From: Geodermatophilus sp. DSM 45219
Lineage (GTDB): Bacteria; Actinomycetota; Actinomycetes; Mycobacteriales; Geodermatophilaceae
Length of the DNA stretch: 64,000 nucleotides
Reading direction: 5' to 3'
NCBI RefSeq assembly: GCF_900104025.1
Contig: NZ_FNIQ01000004.1
Span: 372,001-436,000 of the forward strand
The notes under the pieces were generated by a model. It was not told the origin of the DNA. It did no database searches and saw only the letters and a list, made by a program, of their open reading frames with translations. The position numbers were made by a program, and so were the translations under genes. How positions within the stretch are numbered: the stretch's first letter is position 1; the number at the start of each line of letters is the position of its first letter. This document shows, piece after piece, positions 53,080-62,175 of the stretch.

Positions 53080-54872
53080 GGTTGCTCCTCGAAGACCTCG
53101 GCCAGCTCCGGGGGCATCTGCGGGAGCGGCTGCCGGGCCAGCGTGACCGTGCCGTCCGGCGCCTGCCCGCAGACGAGGTTGGTGCGCCCCCACTCGGGGT
53201 CGGCGGCGGGGAAGTCGTCGCGGGTGTGCCCGCCGCGGCTCTCCTCGCGGGCGAGCGCCGCCCGCGCGATGCACTCGCTGACCGCCAGCAGGTGGGGCAG
53301 GTCCAGCGCCAGGTGCCAGCCGGGGTTGTACTGCCGGTGGCCCTCCACCGACAGCGCCGCCACCCGCTCCCGCAGGGCGGCGATCCGCTCCAGCGCCCGC
53401 TCCATCTCCGGGGCGGTGCGGATGATGCCGACCAGGTCGTGCATCGTCTGCTGCAGCTCGGACTGCACCGCGTACGGGTTCTCCCCGCCCTCCCGCTCGA
53501 ACGGCGCCAGGGCCGCCCGCGCGGCCTCGGCGAGCGCCTCCTCGGCCAGCGCGACGGCGCCGGCCCGCTTGCCCGCGTGCTCGGCGGCGGCCGCACCGGC
53601 GCGCCGGCCGAAGACCAGCAGGTCCGACAGCGAGTTGCCGCCCAGCCGGTTGGACCCGTGCATGCCGCCGGCGACCTCGCCTGCCGCGAACAGCCCGGGC
53701 ACCGACGCCGCGGCGGTGTCCGGGTCGACCTCGACGCCGCCCATCACGTAGTGGCAGGTGGGGCCGACCTCCATCGCCTCGGCGGTGATGTCGACGTCGG
53801 CCAGCTCCTTGAACTGGTGGTACATCGACGGCAGCCGCCGGCGGACGTAGTCGGCGGGGCGCCGGCTGGCGATGTCCAGGAACACCCCGCCGTGCGGGGA
53901 GCCACGGCCGGCCTTGACCTCGCTGTTGATCGCGCGGGCGACCTCGTCGCGGGGCAGCAGCTCGGGCGGACGCCGGTTGTTCCTCTTGTCGGCGTACCAG
54001 CGGTCGGCCTCGTCCTCGGTCTCCGCCGTCTCCTTGCGGAAGAAGTCGGGGATGTAGTCGAACATGAACCGGTTGCCGGCCGAGTTCCGCAGGACGCCGC
54101 CGTCGCCCCGGACGCTCTCGGTCACCAGGATCCCGCGCACCGACGGCGGCCACACCATCCCGGTGGGGTGGAACTGGACGAACTCCATGTTGACCAGCCC
54201 GGCGCCGGCGGCCAGCGCCAGGGAGTGCCCGTCGCCGGTGTACTCCCACGAGTTCGAGGTGACCTTGTAGGCCTTGCCGATCCCGCCGGTGGCCAGCACG
54301 ACCGACGGCGCCTCCCAGGCGACGAACCGGCCCGACTCGCGCCAGTAGCCGAACGCGCCGGTGATGCCCTCCGGATCGGTGAGCAGCCGGGTGACCGTGC
54401 ACTCCATGTACACGTCGACACCGAGGGCGACGGTGCGCTGCTGCAGGGTGCGGATCAGCTCCAGCCCGGTGCGGTCGCCGACGTGCGCCAGGCGGGCGTA
54501 GCGGTGGCCGCCGAAGTCGCGCTGGCTGATCAGCCCGTCGGGGGTGCGGTCGAACAGCGCGCCCCAGTCCTCGAGCTCGCGCACGCGGTCGGGCGCCTCC
54601 TGCGCGTGCAGCTGGGCCATCCGCCAGTGGTTGAGCATCTTCCCGCCGCGCATGGTGTCCCGGAAGTGCACCCGCCAGTCGTCCTCCGGGTAGGCGTTGC
54701 CCATCGCCGCGGCGATGCCGCCCTCGGCCATGACGGTGTGCGCCTTGCCGAGCAGGGACTTGCAGACGACGGCCGTGCGCGCCCCGGCCTCGTGCGCGGC
54801 GATCGCGGCCCGCAGGCCCGCGCCGCCGGCTCCCACGACGACGACGTCGTAGCCGTGCCTCTCGAGCTCCAT
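53076..54872 (-). CDS. sdhA: Succinate dehydrogenase flavoprotein subunit
   Basis: A 598-aa FAD subunit: dinucleotide-binding VVVVGAGGAGLRAAIAAHEAG, the covalent-FAD segment around KSLLGKAHTVMAEGG, the active-site segment MEFVQFHPTGM and the substrate-binding GSNRLGGNSLSDLLVFGRRA. It oxidises succinate to fumarate or the reverse. ATG 54872 was chosen; 16 bases separate it from the cytochrome b subunit stop. The gene set resembles the Rv0247c-0249c succinate dehydrogenase of mycobacteria. Confidence 0.92.
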   Translation of the reverse strand: MELERHGYDVVVVGAGGAGLRAAIAAHEAGARTAVVCKSLLGKAHTVMAEGGIAAAMGNAYPEDDWRVHFRDTMRGGKMLNHWRMAQLHAQEAPDRVRELEDWGALFDRTPDGLISQRDFGGHRYARLAHVGDRTGLELIRTLQQRTVALGVDVYMECTVTRLLTDPEGITGAFGYWRESGRFVAWEAPSVVLATGGIGKAYKVTSNSWEYTGDGHSLALAAGAGLVNMEFVQFHPTGMVWPPSVRGILVTESVRGDGGVLRNSAGNRFMFDYIPDFFRKETAETEDEADRWYADKRNNRRPPELLPRDEVARAINSEVKAGRGSPHGGVFLDIASRRPADYVRRRLPSMYHQFKELADVDITAEAMEVGPTCHYVMGGVEVDPDTAAASVPGLFAAGEVAGGMHGSNRLGGNSLSDLLVFGRRAGAAAAEHAGKRAGAVALAEEALAEAARAALAPFEREGGENPYAVQSELQQTMHDLVGIIRTAPEMERALERIAALRERVAALSVEGHRQYNPGWHLALDLPHLLAVSECIARAALAREESRGGHTRDDFPAADPEWGRTNLVCGQAPDGTVTLARQPLPQMPPELAEVFEEQP

Positions 54873-54888
54873 CAGAAGGGCTCCGTCA

Positions 54889-55716
54889 TCAGAAGAAGCG
54901 GGGGTCGGAGATCGTGCCGGTGGCCAGCAGGAACACGTACAGGTCGGCGAGCGCCACGCTGGCCAGTGACGCCCACGCGTACTGCATGTGGCGGGCGTTG
55001 AGCCGGGAGACCGCAGTCCAGGCGCGGTAGCGCAGCGGGGCCTTCGAGAAGGAGTTGAGCCGGCCGCCGACGATGTGCCGGCACGAGTGGCACGACAGCG
55101 AGTAGAGGAACAGCAGGACCGCGTTGACCAGCAGGACCACCGTGCCGAGCCCCATGTGCCCCCACTCGCCGGTCTCGTCGCGGAAGGCGAGGACGACGTC
55201 GTAGAAGAGCACCACGTTGATGACCAGCGCCGCGTAGAGGAAGTAGCGGTGCAGGTTCTGCCCGACCAGGGGGAAGCGGGTCTCACCGGTGTAGCGCCGG
55301 TGCGGTTCGGCGACCGCGCAGGCCGGCGGGGAGAGCCAGAAGGACCGGTAGTAGGCCTTCCGGTAGTAGTAGCAGGTCAGCCGGATGCCCAGCGGGAAGA
55401 CCAGGATGTAGATGGCCGGGGAGATCCAGGTCGGGCCGGTGAACAGCTCGGGGAAGGTGTCGCCCTCGCAGGCCGTGGTGAGGCACGGTGAGTAGAACGG
55501 CGAGACGTAGGGCTCGGAGAAGTAGTGGGCGTCCTGGAACGCCCGGAAGCTGGAGTAGGCGACGAAGGCCACCAGCACGAGCACCGTCAGCAGCGGCTGC
55601 AGCCACCACCGGTCCGTGCGCAGGGTGCGCGCCGCGATGGCCGCACGCCGCGGGGTGGGCCCGCCGCCGCGTCCCGGGGAGGTCGCCCCGGCCCCGCGCG
55701 CCGCGGTGGTCGTCAC
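54889..55716 (-). CDS. sdhC: Succinate dehydrogenase membrane-anchor cytochrome b-type subunit
   Basis: A 275-aa integral membrane anchor, longer than the classic SdhC and closely like the single large anchor of the mycobacterial Rv0249c type. Conserved points are PLGIRLTCYYYRKAYYRSFW, GQNLHRYFLYAALVINVVLF and LSCHSCRHIVGG, where His residues likely ligate haem. Five to six hydrophobic helices are visible. GTG 55716 overlaps the upstream small gene by 4 bp. Confidence 0.87.
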   Translation of the reverse strand: MTTTAARGAGATSPGRGGGPTPRRAAIAARTLRTDRWWLQPLLTVLVLVAFVAYSSFRAFQDAHYFSEPYVSPFYSPCLTTACEGDTFPELFTGPTWISPAIYILVFPLGIRLTCYYYRKAYYRSFWLSPPACAVAEPHRRYTGETRFPLVGQNLHRYFLYAALVINVVLFYDVVLAFRDETGEWGHMGLGTVVLLVNAVLLFLYSLSCHSCRHIVGGRLNSFSKAPLRYRAWTAVSRLNARHMQYAWASLASVALADLYVFLLATGTISDPRFF

Positions 55717-55970
55717 CGGACGGTGCGGCCGGAGCCGGTGGCCTCGTCGTCATAGGCGTCGCCCCACGTGACGGCCGACGAGCCCGGGGTGCCGGGGGCC
55801 GTGCGCGCCGCGCCGCACAGGAGGGCGAGGTCGTCGCGCAGCCGGGCGACGTCGACCCTCAGCCGGCGCGCGTCCACCGTGTCCCCGAAGTGCCGGGTGA
55901 GCGGGCTGCACGCCGCCTCGAGTTCGTCGACGGCCCGGTGGGCCGCCGCCACGTCCTGCTCCAGGGACAT
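55713..55970 (-). CDS. Small helical protein at the head of the sdh operon
   Basis: An 85-aa unrecognised protein. Residues 1-60 form a helical, charged segment (MSLEQDVAAAHRAVDELEAA; RRLRVDVARLRDDLALL) resembling a short coiled coil, and the C-terminus is polar. ATG 55970 has GGAGG five bases before it. The stop overlaps the sdhC-type start as GTGA, so it is translationally coupled to the anchor subunit. Role unknown; it may be an assembly or stability factor. Confidence 0.55.
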   Translation of the reverse strand: MSLEQDVAAAHRAVDELEAACSPLTRHFGDTVDARRLRVDVARLRDDLALLCGAARTAPGTPGSSAVTWGDAYDDEATGSGRTVR

Positions 55971-56088
55971 CGCTGCCTCCAGGTGCCGGTTCCACCGCCG
56001 CGGGGCGGTGCACGGAAGTCGACCACGGACGCGCGCCCGGCGGAAGGACTTCGGCGGCGGGCGGCGCGGGCGGCCTAGCATCGCGGCC

Positions 56089-56817
56089 GTGCGGCCCTTC
56101 CTCCTGCTGGCCTCGCGACCCGAGGACGAGGCTGCGGACGACGAGTACGCCGCGTTCCTGCGGGCGACCGGTCTCGACGAGCCCCAGCTGCGCCGCGTCC
56201 GGCTGGAGGCCGGGCCGCTGCCGCCGCTGGACCTCGACGACTACGCCGGGGTGTTCCTCGGCGGCGGGCCGTTCAACTCCAGCGACCCCGCCGAGGACAA
56301 GTCCGCCGTCCAGCACCGCGTCGAGGCGGACCTGTCGGCGCTGCTCGACGAGGTCGTCGCCCGCGACGTGCCCTTCCTCGGCGCCTGCTACGGCATCGGC
56401 ACCCTCGGCGTCCACCAGGGCGGCGTGATCGACCGCACCCACGGCGAGCCGATCTCCTGCGTGCCGGTCGCCCTGACCGACGAGGGGCGGGCCGACCCGC
56501 TGCTGGCCGGCATGCCGGAGGTCTTCGACGCGCTCGTCGGGCACAAGGAGGCCTGCCGCGTGCTGCCGTCCTCGGCGACGCTGCTGGCCACCTCGCCCGG
56601 CTGCCCGGTGCAGATGTTCCGGGTCGGCCGCAACGTCTACGCCACCCAGTTCCACCCCGAGCTCGACGTCGGCGGCGTGGTGACCCGGGTGCGGGTCTAC
56701 CAGCACGCCGGCTACTTCCCGCCCGCCGAGATGGACGAGCTCATCACCCGGGTCAGCCAGGCCGTGGTCACCGAGCCGAGCCGGGTCCTCGCCAACTTCG
56801 TCGCCCGGTACGGCTGA
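56089..56817 (+). CDS. Class I glutamine amidotransferase-like protein
   Basis: A 242-aa GATase1-fold protein: FLGGGPFNSSD, the nucleophile elbow FLGACYGIGTL, and the His-Glu pair in YATQFHPELDVGG. It acts alone rather than fused to a synthase domain, like GMP-synthase-like or gamma-glutamyl hydrolase-like proteins. Substrate unknown. GTG 56089 was chosen; the stop is followed by the MFS transporter start 5 bp later, so they are probably co-transcribed. Confidence 0.85.
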   Translation: MRPFLLLASRPEDEAADDEYAAFLRATGLDEPQLRRVRLEAGPLPPLDLDDYAGVFLGGGPFNSSDPAEDKSAVQHRVEADLSALLDEVVARDVPFLGACYGIGTLGVHQGGVIDRTHGEPISCVPVALTDEGRADPLLAGMPEVFDALVGHKEACRVLPSSATLLATSPGCPVQMFRVGRNVYATQFHPELDVGGVVTRVRVYQHAGYFPPAEMDELITRVSQAVVTEPSRVLANFVARYG

Positions 56818-56821
56818 GCCG

Positions 56822-58336
56822 GTGACCCGGGGACCGGTCGTGCCGGACGGCGGCCTGCGCATGGGGACGCCGCAGGGCCGGTGGGTGCTGCTCGCGACCG
56901 TGCTGGGCTCCAGCCTGGCGCTGCTGGACGCCACCGTGGTCAACGTGGCGCTGGAGCGCATCGGCACCGAGTTCGGTGCCGGGTTCTCCGCCCTGCAGTG
57001 GACGGTGAACGCCTACACCCTGACCCTGGCCGCGCTGATCCTCATGGGCGGCTCGCTGGGCGACCGGTTCGGCCGCCGGCGGCTGTTCGTCATCGGCACC
57101 GTGTGGTTCGCCGCGGCGTCCCTGCTGTGCGGTGTGGCGCCGGACGTCGAGACCCTGATCGCGGCGCGGGCGCTGCAGGGCGTCGGCGGCGCGCTGCTCA
57201 CGCCGGGCAGCCTGGCGCTGATCTCGGCGTCCTTCTCCGGCGCCGACCGGGCCGCGGCCGTCGGCGCCTGGTCGGGCCTGGGCGGGGTGGCCGGTGCGGT
57301 CGGGCCGTTCGTCGGCGGCTGGCTGGTGGCCGTCGACTGGCGGCTGGTGTTCCTGGTCAACCTGCCGCTCGCCGCGGTGGTCGTGGCCGTGGCGCTGCGG
57401 CACGTGCCGGAGTCGCGTGACCCGGAGGCCGCCCACCACCTGGACTGGCCGGGGACGGTGCTCGTCGTCGCGGGGCTCGGCGCGCTGACCTACGGCCTGA
57501 CCGCCGCGGGGGAGCCCGGCCGCGGACCCGGGGTCTGGGCGTGGGTCGCCGCCGGGCTGGTCGCGCTGGCCGCCTTCGCCGTCGTCCAGCGGCGCTCGCC
57601 GGCCCCGCTGGTGCCCCCGGTGCTGTTCGCCTCCCGGCAGTTCACCGCCGCCAACGCCGTCACCCTGCTCGTCTACGCCGCGCTGGGGGTGGTCTTCGTG
57701 CTGCTGGTGCTGCACCTGCAGGTGGTCGCCGGTCTCGACCCGCTGCCGGCCGGGACCGCCCTGCTGCCCGTGACGGCGCTGATGCTGCTGTTCTCCGCGC
57801 GGGTCGGCGCGCTGGCCCAGCGCACCGGACCCCGGCCGCTGCTCACCGCCGGCCCCCTGCTGGCCGCCGCGGGGGTGCTGCTGATGGCCCGGATCGGCCC
57901 GGGCGCCTCCTACCTGCTCGAGGTGCTGCCCGCGACGGCGGTGTTCGGGGCGGGCCTCACGCTGCTCGTGGCGCCGCTGACCGCCACGGTCCTGGACTCC
58001 GCGCCCGACCGGCTGGCCGGGGCCGCGTCGGGGGTGAACAACGCCGTCGCCCGGGCCGCCGGGCTGCTCGCCGTGGCCGTGGTCCCGGCCCTGGCCGGTC
58101 TCAGCGGCGTCGAGGTCACCGACCCGGCCGCGTTCGCGAACGGGTTCCGGACGGCGATGCTGCTCTGCGCCGGCCTGCTGGGAACCGGCGCGGTCGTGGC
58201 CGTGCTGCTGGTGCGCCGGCCGCTGGCGACGGCGGAACCCGGACCCGACCGGCGGCTGCCCATCGAGGAGTGCGCCAACTGCGGCGTCGGCGGGCCGCCG
58301 GTGCACCCGGCGACACGGGAGGGGTGGTCGCGGTGA
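56822..58336 (+). CDS. MFS drug/proton antiporter, DHA2 (EmrB/QacA) family
   Basis: A 504-aa, 14-helix MFS exporter: motif A as LGDRFGRRRLF, the DHA2-specific LDATVVNVALERIG near residue 38, and motif C as GPFVGGWLV. The cytoplasmic tail ends in CANCGVGGPPVHP with a C-x2-C pair, uncommon in this family. GTG 56822 was chosen. The stop overlaps the NhaA-fusion start as GTGA. Probably exports a hydrophobic compound; substrate unknown. Confidence 0.87.
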   Translation: MTRGPVVPDGGLRMGTPQGRWVLLATVLGSSLALLDATVVNVALERIGTEFGAGFSALQWTVNAYTLTLAALILMGGSLGDRFGRRRLFVIGTVWFAAASLLCGVAPDVETLIAARALQGVGGALLTPGSLALISASFSGADRAAAVGAWSGLGGVAGAVGPFVGGWLVAVDWRLVFLVNLPLAAVVVAVALRHVPESRDPEAAHHLDWPGTVLVVAGLGALTYGLTAAGEPGRGPGVWAWVAAGLVALAAFAVVQRRSPAPLVPPVLFASRQFTAANAVTLLVYAALGVVFVLLVLHLQVVAGLDPLPAGTALLPVTALMLLFSARVGALAQRTGPRPLLTAGPLLAAAGVLLMARIGPGASYLLEVLPATAVFGAGLTLLVAPLTATVLDSAPDRLAGAASGVNNAVARAAGLLAVAVVPALAGLSGVEVTDPAAFANGFRTAMLLCAGLLGTGAVVAVLLVRRPLATAEPGPDRRLPIEECANCGVGGPPVHPATREGWSR

Positions 58337-60954
58337 GTGTCACCCAGCAGTCGACGTCGGGCGGGTCCGGGCTGCTCGCCCGGGTGGCGCCGCTGCGGCG
58401 GCGGCTGCGCACCGAGGCCGGCGGCGCCGGGCTGCTGCTGGCCGCCACGCTGGTCGCGCTGCTGTGGGCCAACTCGCCGTTCGGCGACGGCTACGACGCC
58501 TTCTGGCACACCGAGTTCGCCGTCCGGTTCGCCGGCGCCGAGCTCGCCCTGGACCTGCAGCACTGGGTCAACGACGGCCTGATGGTGTTCTTCTTCTTCG
58601 TCGTCGGGCTGGAGATCAAGCGCGAGCTCGTGATGGGTGAGCTCACCGACCGGCGGCGCGCCGCGGTGCCCGCGGTCGCGGCGGTCACCGGCCTGGCGGT
58701 GCCCGCACTGGTCTACGTCGCGTTCACCCTCGGCGACGAGGCGGCCGCGGCGTGGGGCGTGGTGATCTCCACCGACACCGCGTTCCTGCTCGGCCTGCTC
58801 GCGCTGGTCGGGCCGGCCTGCCCGGCGCAGCTGCGGCTGTTCCTGCTCACCCTGGCCATCGCCGACGACGTCGGCGCGCTGACCGTGATCGCGCTGTTCT
58901 ACACCGACGACCTCGCCCTCGGCCCGCTCGCCGTGGCCGTGGTGGGGCTGGCCCTGATGGTCGGCCTGCGCTACCTGAACGTCTGGCGCGGGCCGGCGTA
59001 CCTGGTGCTCGGCGTCGCGGTGTGGGTGGCCATGTACCTCTCCGGCGTCCACCCCACCCTGGCCGGGGTGGTCATCGCGCTGTTCACGCCGGCCTACCCG
59101 GCACGCCGGGAGGAGGTGGAGGACGCCGCCCGGCGCACGCGGGCCTACCAGCAGTCGCCCAACCCGGAGTTCGCCCGCGCCGCCCGGCTGTCGATCGACC
59201 GGTCGGTGTCGGCCAGCGAGCGGCTGCAGCAGCTGTGGCAGCCGTGGACCAGCTTCGTCATCGTCCCGGTGTTCGCCCTGGCCAACGCCGGCGTGCCGCT
59301 GACCGGGGAGACGCTGCGGACCGCCGCCACCTCGCCGGTCACCCTCGGCGTCGTCGCCGGGCTGGTGCTCGGCAAGCTGCTCGGCATCCTGCTGGGCACC
59401 GGCCTCGCGGTCCGGCTGCGGCTCGGTGCGCTGGCGCCCGGGCTCACCTGGGAGCAGCTGGCCGGCGGGGCGGCGCTGTCGGGCCTCGGCTTCACCATCT
59501 CGCTGTTCATCGTCGACCTCGCCTTCGACGACGAGTCGCTGGCCGACCAGGCGCGGGTCGGCGTCCTGGCCGCCTCGCTGCTGGCCGCGCTGCTGGGCTG
59601 GGCGTTGTTCCGGCTGGCCGACCGCCGGCGGCCGGCCGGCGCCGGTGCCCGGCCGGTGCTGCTCGACCCGCCGGTCGACCCCGCCCGCGACCACGTCCGG
59701 GGGCGGGCGGACGCGCCGTTGACCCTGGTCGAGTACGGCGACTTCGAGTGCCCGTTCTGCGGCCGCGCCACCGGGACGGTCGAGGAGCTGCGGGCCCGCT
59801 TCGGCGACCGGCTGCGCTACGTCTTCCGGCACGTGCCGCTGACCGACGTCCACCCGCACGCGCGGCTGGCCGCCGAGGCCGCCGAGGCCGCCGGTGCGCA
59901 GGGCCGGTTCTGGGAGATGCACGACCGGCTGTTCGCGGGCCAGGACCGGTTGCTGCCGAGCCACCTGCTCGACCACGCCGTGACGCTGGGCCTGGACGTG
60001 CAGCGCTTCGCCCGCGACCTGGGGTCGGGCCGGTACGCCCGCCGGGTGGAGGAGGACGTGGAGTCCGCCGAGGCCAGCGGCGTCGAGGGCACGCCGACCT
60101 TCTTCGTCAACGGACGGCGGCACACCGGGCCGTTCGACACCGGGTCCCTCACCGCGGTCCTGCTCGCGGAGGCCGGCGACGGCCCGGCCGCCCCGGCGTC
60201 GGGAGGCGTGCGCAGCCCGGCGCTGCCGGTGCTCGGACCCCGGCGGAGCGAGGGGCAGCGCGCCCCGGTCGGGGAGGTGCCGTCGGTCCCCGCCGACCTG
60301 CCGGAGACCCCGGACCGGGACGGCGCCTTCCCGCGGCTGACCGATGCCCAGCTCGCCGTGGTGCAGCGCTTCGGGTCGCGCCGGCGGGTCGAGCCCGGCG
60401 ACACCCTGTTCCGGGAGGGCGACCCCGGCTACGACTTCCAGGTCGTGCTGTCCGGTGCGGTCGCCGTCGTGGAGGACCTCGGCCGGGCCGACCAGCGGGT
60501 CATCTCGGTGCACGGGGAGCGGCGCTTCCTGGGGGAGCTCGACCTGTTCGACCCCGACCCGGTCTCGCTCACCGCGCTGGTCATCCGCCCCGGGGAGGTC
60601 CTGAGCGTGCCGGACGGCCGGATGCACGAGGTCTTCACCGCCGACCACGAGCTCAAGGAGCTGGTGCTGCGGGCGTTCCTGGTCCGCCGCTCCCTGCTGC
60701 TCCAGCTCGCCGCCGACCTGCGCATCGTCGGCCGGGTCGGCTCGCCGGACAGCCGCCGGCTGCAGGACTTCGCCCGCCGCCGCAGTCTCGACGCGGTGTT
60801 CGTCGACCTGGACGCCACCGGGGACGGTGCGGCGCTGCTGGCCGAGCTCGGGGTGTCCGAGGACGACCTGCCGGTGGTGGTGTGGCGGCGCGGGGAGGTG
60901 CTGCGCAACCCGACCGACGACGAGGTGTCCGCAGCCGTCGAGGCGCTGGACTGA
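58333..60954 (+). CDS. nhaA: NhaA Na+/H+ antiporter fused to DsbA-like, cNMP-binding and thioredoxin-like domains
   Basis: An 873-aa fusion. Residues about 20-430: NhaA antiporter (LQHWVNDGLMVFFFFVVGLE; the Asp pair D178-D179 in AIADDVGAL). Residues about 455-615: DsbA/thioredoxin domain with Cys473-Pro-Phe-Cys476 (DFECPFCGRAT) and cis-proline loop GTPTFFVNG. Residues about 670-790: CAP-type cyclic-nucleotide-binding domain (GDTLFREGDPGYDFQVVLSG). Residues about 795-873: thioredoxin-like domain of the type that lies between CAP and reductase modules in Crp-fused thioredoxin reductases, here without the reductase. NhaA-DsbA fusions are known in actinobacteria; the last two domains are unusual. 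Coupled to the MFS gene (GTGA). Confidence 0.85.
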   Translation: MSVTQQSTSGGSGLLARVAPLRRRLRTEAGGAGLLLAATLVALLWANSPFGDGYDAFWHTEFAVRFAGAELALDLQHWVNDGLMVFFFFVVGLEIKRELVMGELTDRRRAAVPAVAAVTGLAVPALVYVAFTLGDEAAAAWGVVISTDTAFLLGLLALVGPACPAQLRLFLLTLAIADDVGALTVIALFYTDDLALGPLAVAVVGLALMVGLRYLNVWRGPAYLVLGVAVWVAMYLSGVHPTLAGVVIALFTPAYPARREEVEDAARRTRAYQQSPNPEFARAARLSIDRSVSASERLQQLWQPWTSFVIVPVFALANAGVPLTGETLRTAATSPVTLGVVAGLVLGKLLGILLGTGLAVRLRLGALAPGLTWEQLAGGAALSGLGFTISLFIVDLAFDDESLADQARVGVLAASLLAALLGWALFRLADRRRPAGAGARPVLLDPPVDPARDHVRGRADAPLTLVEYGDFECPFCGRATGTVEELRARFGDRLRYVFRHVPLTDVHPHARLAAEAAEAAGAQGRFWEMHDRLFAGQDRLLPSHLLDHAVTLGLDVQRFARDLGSGRYARRVEEDVESAEASGVEGTPTFFVNGRRHTGPFDTGSLTAVLLAEAGDGPAAPASGGVRSPALPVLGPRRSEGQRAPVGEVPSVPADLPETPDRDGAFPRLTDAQLAVVQRFGSRRRVEPGDTLFREGDPGYDFQVVLSGAVAVVEDLGRADQRVISVHGERRFLGELDLFDPDPVSLTALVIRPGEVLSVPDGRMHEVFTADHELKELVLRAFLVRRSLLLQLAADLRIVGRVGSPDSRRLQDFARRRSLDAVFVDLDATGDGAALLAELGVSEDDLPVVVWRRGEVLRNPTDDEVSAAVEALD

Positions 60955-60969
60955 AGAAGGTGCCCTCCC

Positions 60970-61009
60970 GCAGGGTCCGACCGCTCGCGAGCCCGCGGCG
61001 GGACCCTGC
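60970..61009. terminator. Bidirectional hairpin between convergent genes
   Basis: GCAGGGTCC (60970-60978) and GGACCCTGC (61001-61009) are perfect arms, extended by CCCTCCC/GGGGG pairing. It lies between the convergent nhaA fusion (+) and STAS gene (-). The rest of the 336-bp gap 60955-61290 holds nothing recognisable. Confidence 0.55.
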
Positions 61010-61290
61010 AGGGGGCCGTTCCAGCACGTCACCAGGCTCCTGGGAGGCCTTCACGGGCGGGCCGGCGCGCGAGGGACCGCGGTGCTGTTCGCGGACCATC
61101 TCGAGGCGCGGAGGCGGCGGCGACCAGTCGCGGACCGGGTCGTCACGTCCTCCTTCGACCTGCTCAGCGCCCGGACGCGACGGGGCTGGCGGTCGCCGGC
61201 ACGGACAGCCGCCCCGGGCCGGACCGTGGCGGGAGGCCGACCGGCCGAGCGGAGAGGACCAGGCGCCCGTGCCGGCCGGTGTGCGAGGGG

Positions 61291-61665
61291 TCAGGCCCGC
61301 ACGGGCGCCGGGTGGTCGTCGTCCAGGACGTGCCGGCCCAGGCGCAGCCGGACCAGCACCCGCTCCAGGTCCGGGGACGCGCCGCGGATCGTCAGCCGCC
61401 GGCCGTGCCGCAGCATGCGGCGGTAGGCCGCGCCGATCGCCCGCAGCCCGGTGTGGTCGGTCACCGTGAGGGCGGTGACGTCGAGCACCCAGTGGCGCTG
61501 CTCGCTGAGCAGCAGCCCGGACACCACGGTGTGCAGCGTGCGGATGCTCCGGGAGTCGAGCCGACCGGCCGCCCGCAGGTGGCCACCGGCGACGTCGACC
61601 TCGACGGAGAGGGGCGCGCGGGGGTCAGGGACGGATCTGGCCGGGGGAGTCGGTGGGAGCGGCAA
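61291..61665 (-). CDS. STAS-domain protein
   Basis: A 124-aa stand-alone STAS domain: VEVDVAGGHLRAAGRLDSRSI, then WVLDVTALTVTDHTGLRAI where DHTGL matches the phosphorylation loop with Thr in place of Ser, then LTIRGASPDLERVLVRLRLG. TTG 61665 was preferred because GAGG followed by seven bases (within GAGGTGATC) is an ideal ribosome-binding site; GTG 61689 is an alternative without one. Probably regulates a sigma/anti-sigma partner. Confidence 0.65.
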   Translation of the reverse strand: MPLPPTPPARSVPDPRAPLSVEVDVAGGHLRAAGRLDSRSIRTLHTVVSGLLLSEQRHWVLDVTALTVTDHTGLRAIGAAYRRMLRHGRRLTIRGASPDLERVLVRLRLGRHVLDDDHPAPVRA

Positions 61666-61809
61666 GCGATCACCTCGGGGCGCGAGCACGAGGCGCGCGA
61701 GCCGGTGGGCGTGCTGCGGGTCGATCGACGGGCCGGTGTCCGACCCACGCCGAGGCCGAGCGGAACAGCGGCGTCCCGCCGACGGTCCCGCGACTCCGGG
61801 AGCGCTCCG

Positions 61810-62115
61810 TCAGTCGCCGGTGGGCGGCAGCAGCCGCGGCACGAACACCTCGTCGATCGGGCGCGGGCCGACGTACTGGCGGCAGGTGCAGGGCACCCAC
61901 TGGTGGCCCGACCAGCGGCCGCGCTTGTCGTAGGTGTCGCGGCGCAGCTCGGCGTAGCAGGTGTTGGTCTCGGTGTCGTGCTGGCTCAGCGTGTGGCCGC
62001 ACCCGCACAGCGGCGCGGCCGCCGCCGGGGGAGTGGGCTTGCGGCGGCTGATCCGGCCGCCGAGGAAGCCGGCCGCGAGCAGTGCCGCGCCGACCAGCAG
62101 GCTGACAGGTTCCAC
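61810..62115 (-). CDS. Membrane-anchored cysteine-rich zinc-ribbon-like protein
   Basis: A 101-aa protein with one N-terminal membrane helix (SLLVGAALLAAGFLGGRISR), then a soluble part with five cysteines (CGCGHTLSQHD; TCYAEL; PCTCRQY) and two His that may form a zinc site. GTG 62115 was chosen. Family unknown; similar small anchored cysteine proteins occur near stress genes in actinobacteria. Confidence 0.65.
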   Translation of the reverse strand: MEPVSLLVGAALLAAGFLGGRISRRKPTPPAAAAPLCGCGHTLSQHDTETNTCYAELRRDTYDKRGRWSGHQWVPCTCRQYVGPRPIDEVFVPRLLPPTGD

Positions 62116-62175
62116 CGATCCACCCCTCCCGAGAGCGTTCCCCGACGGTAACGCGGGAGGGGGCGGCGGGGTGCC

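Noticed and set aside
60955..61290. Small gene in the gap after the NhaA fusion
   Set aside because: Open frames exist on both strands but none has a ribosome-binding site with recognisable content; the stretch is occupied by a bidirectional hairpin.
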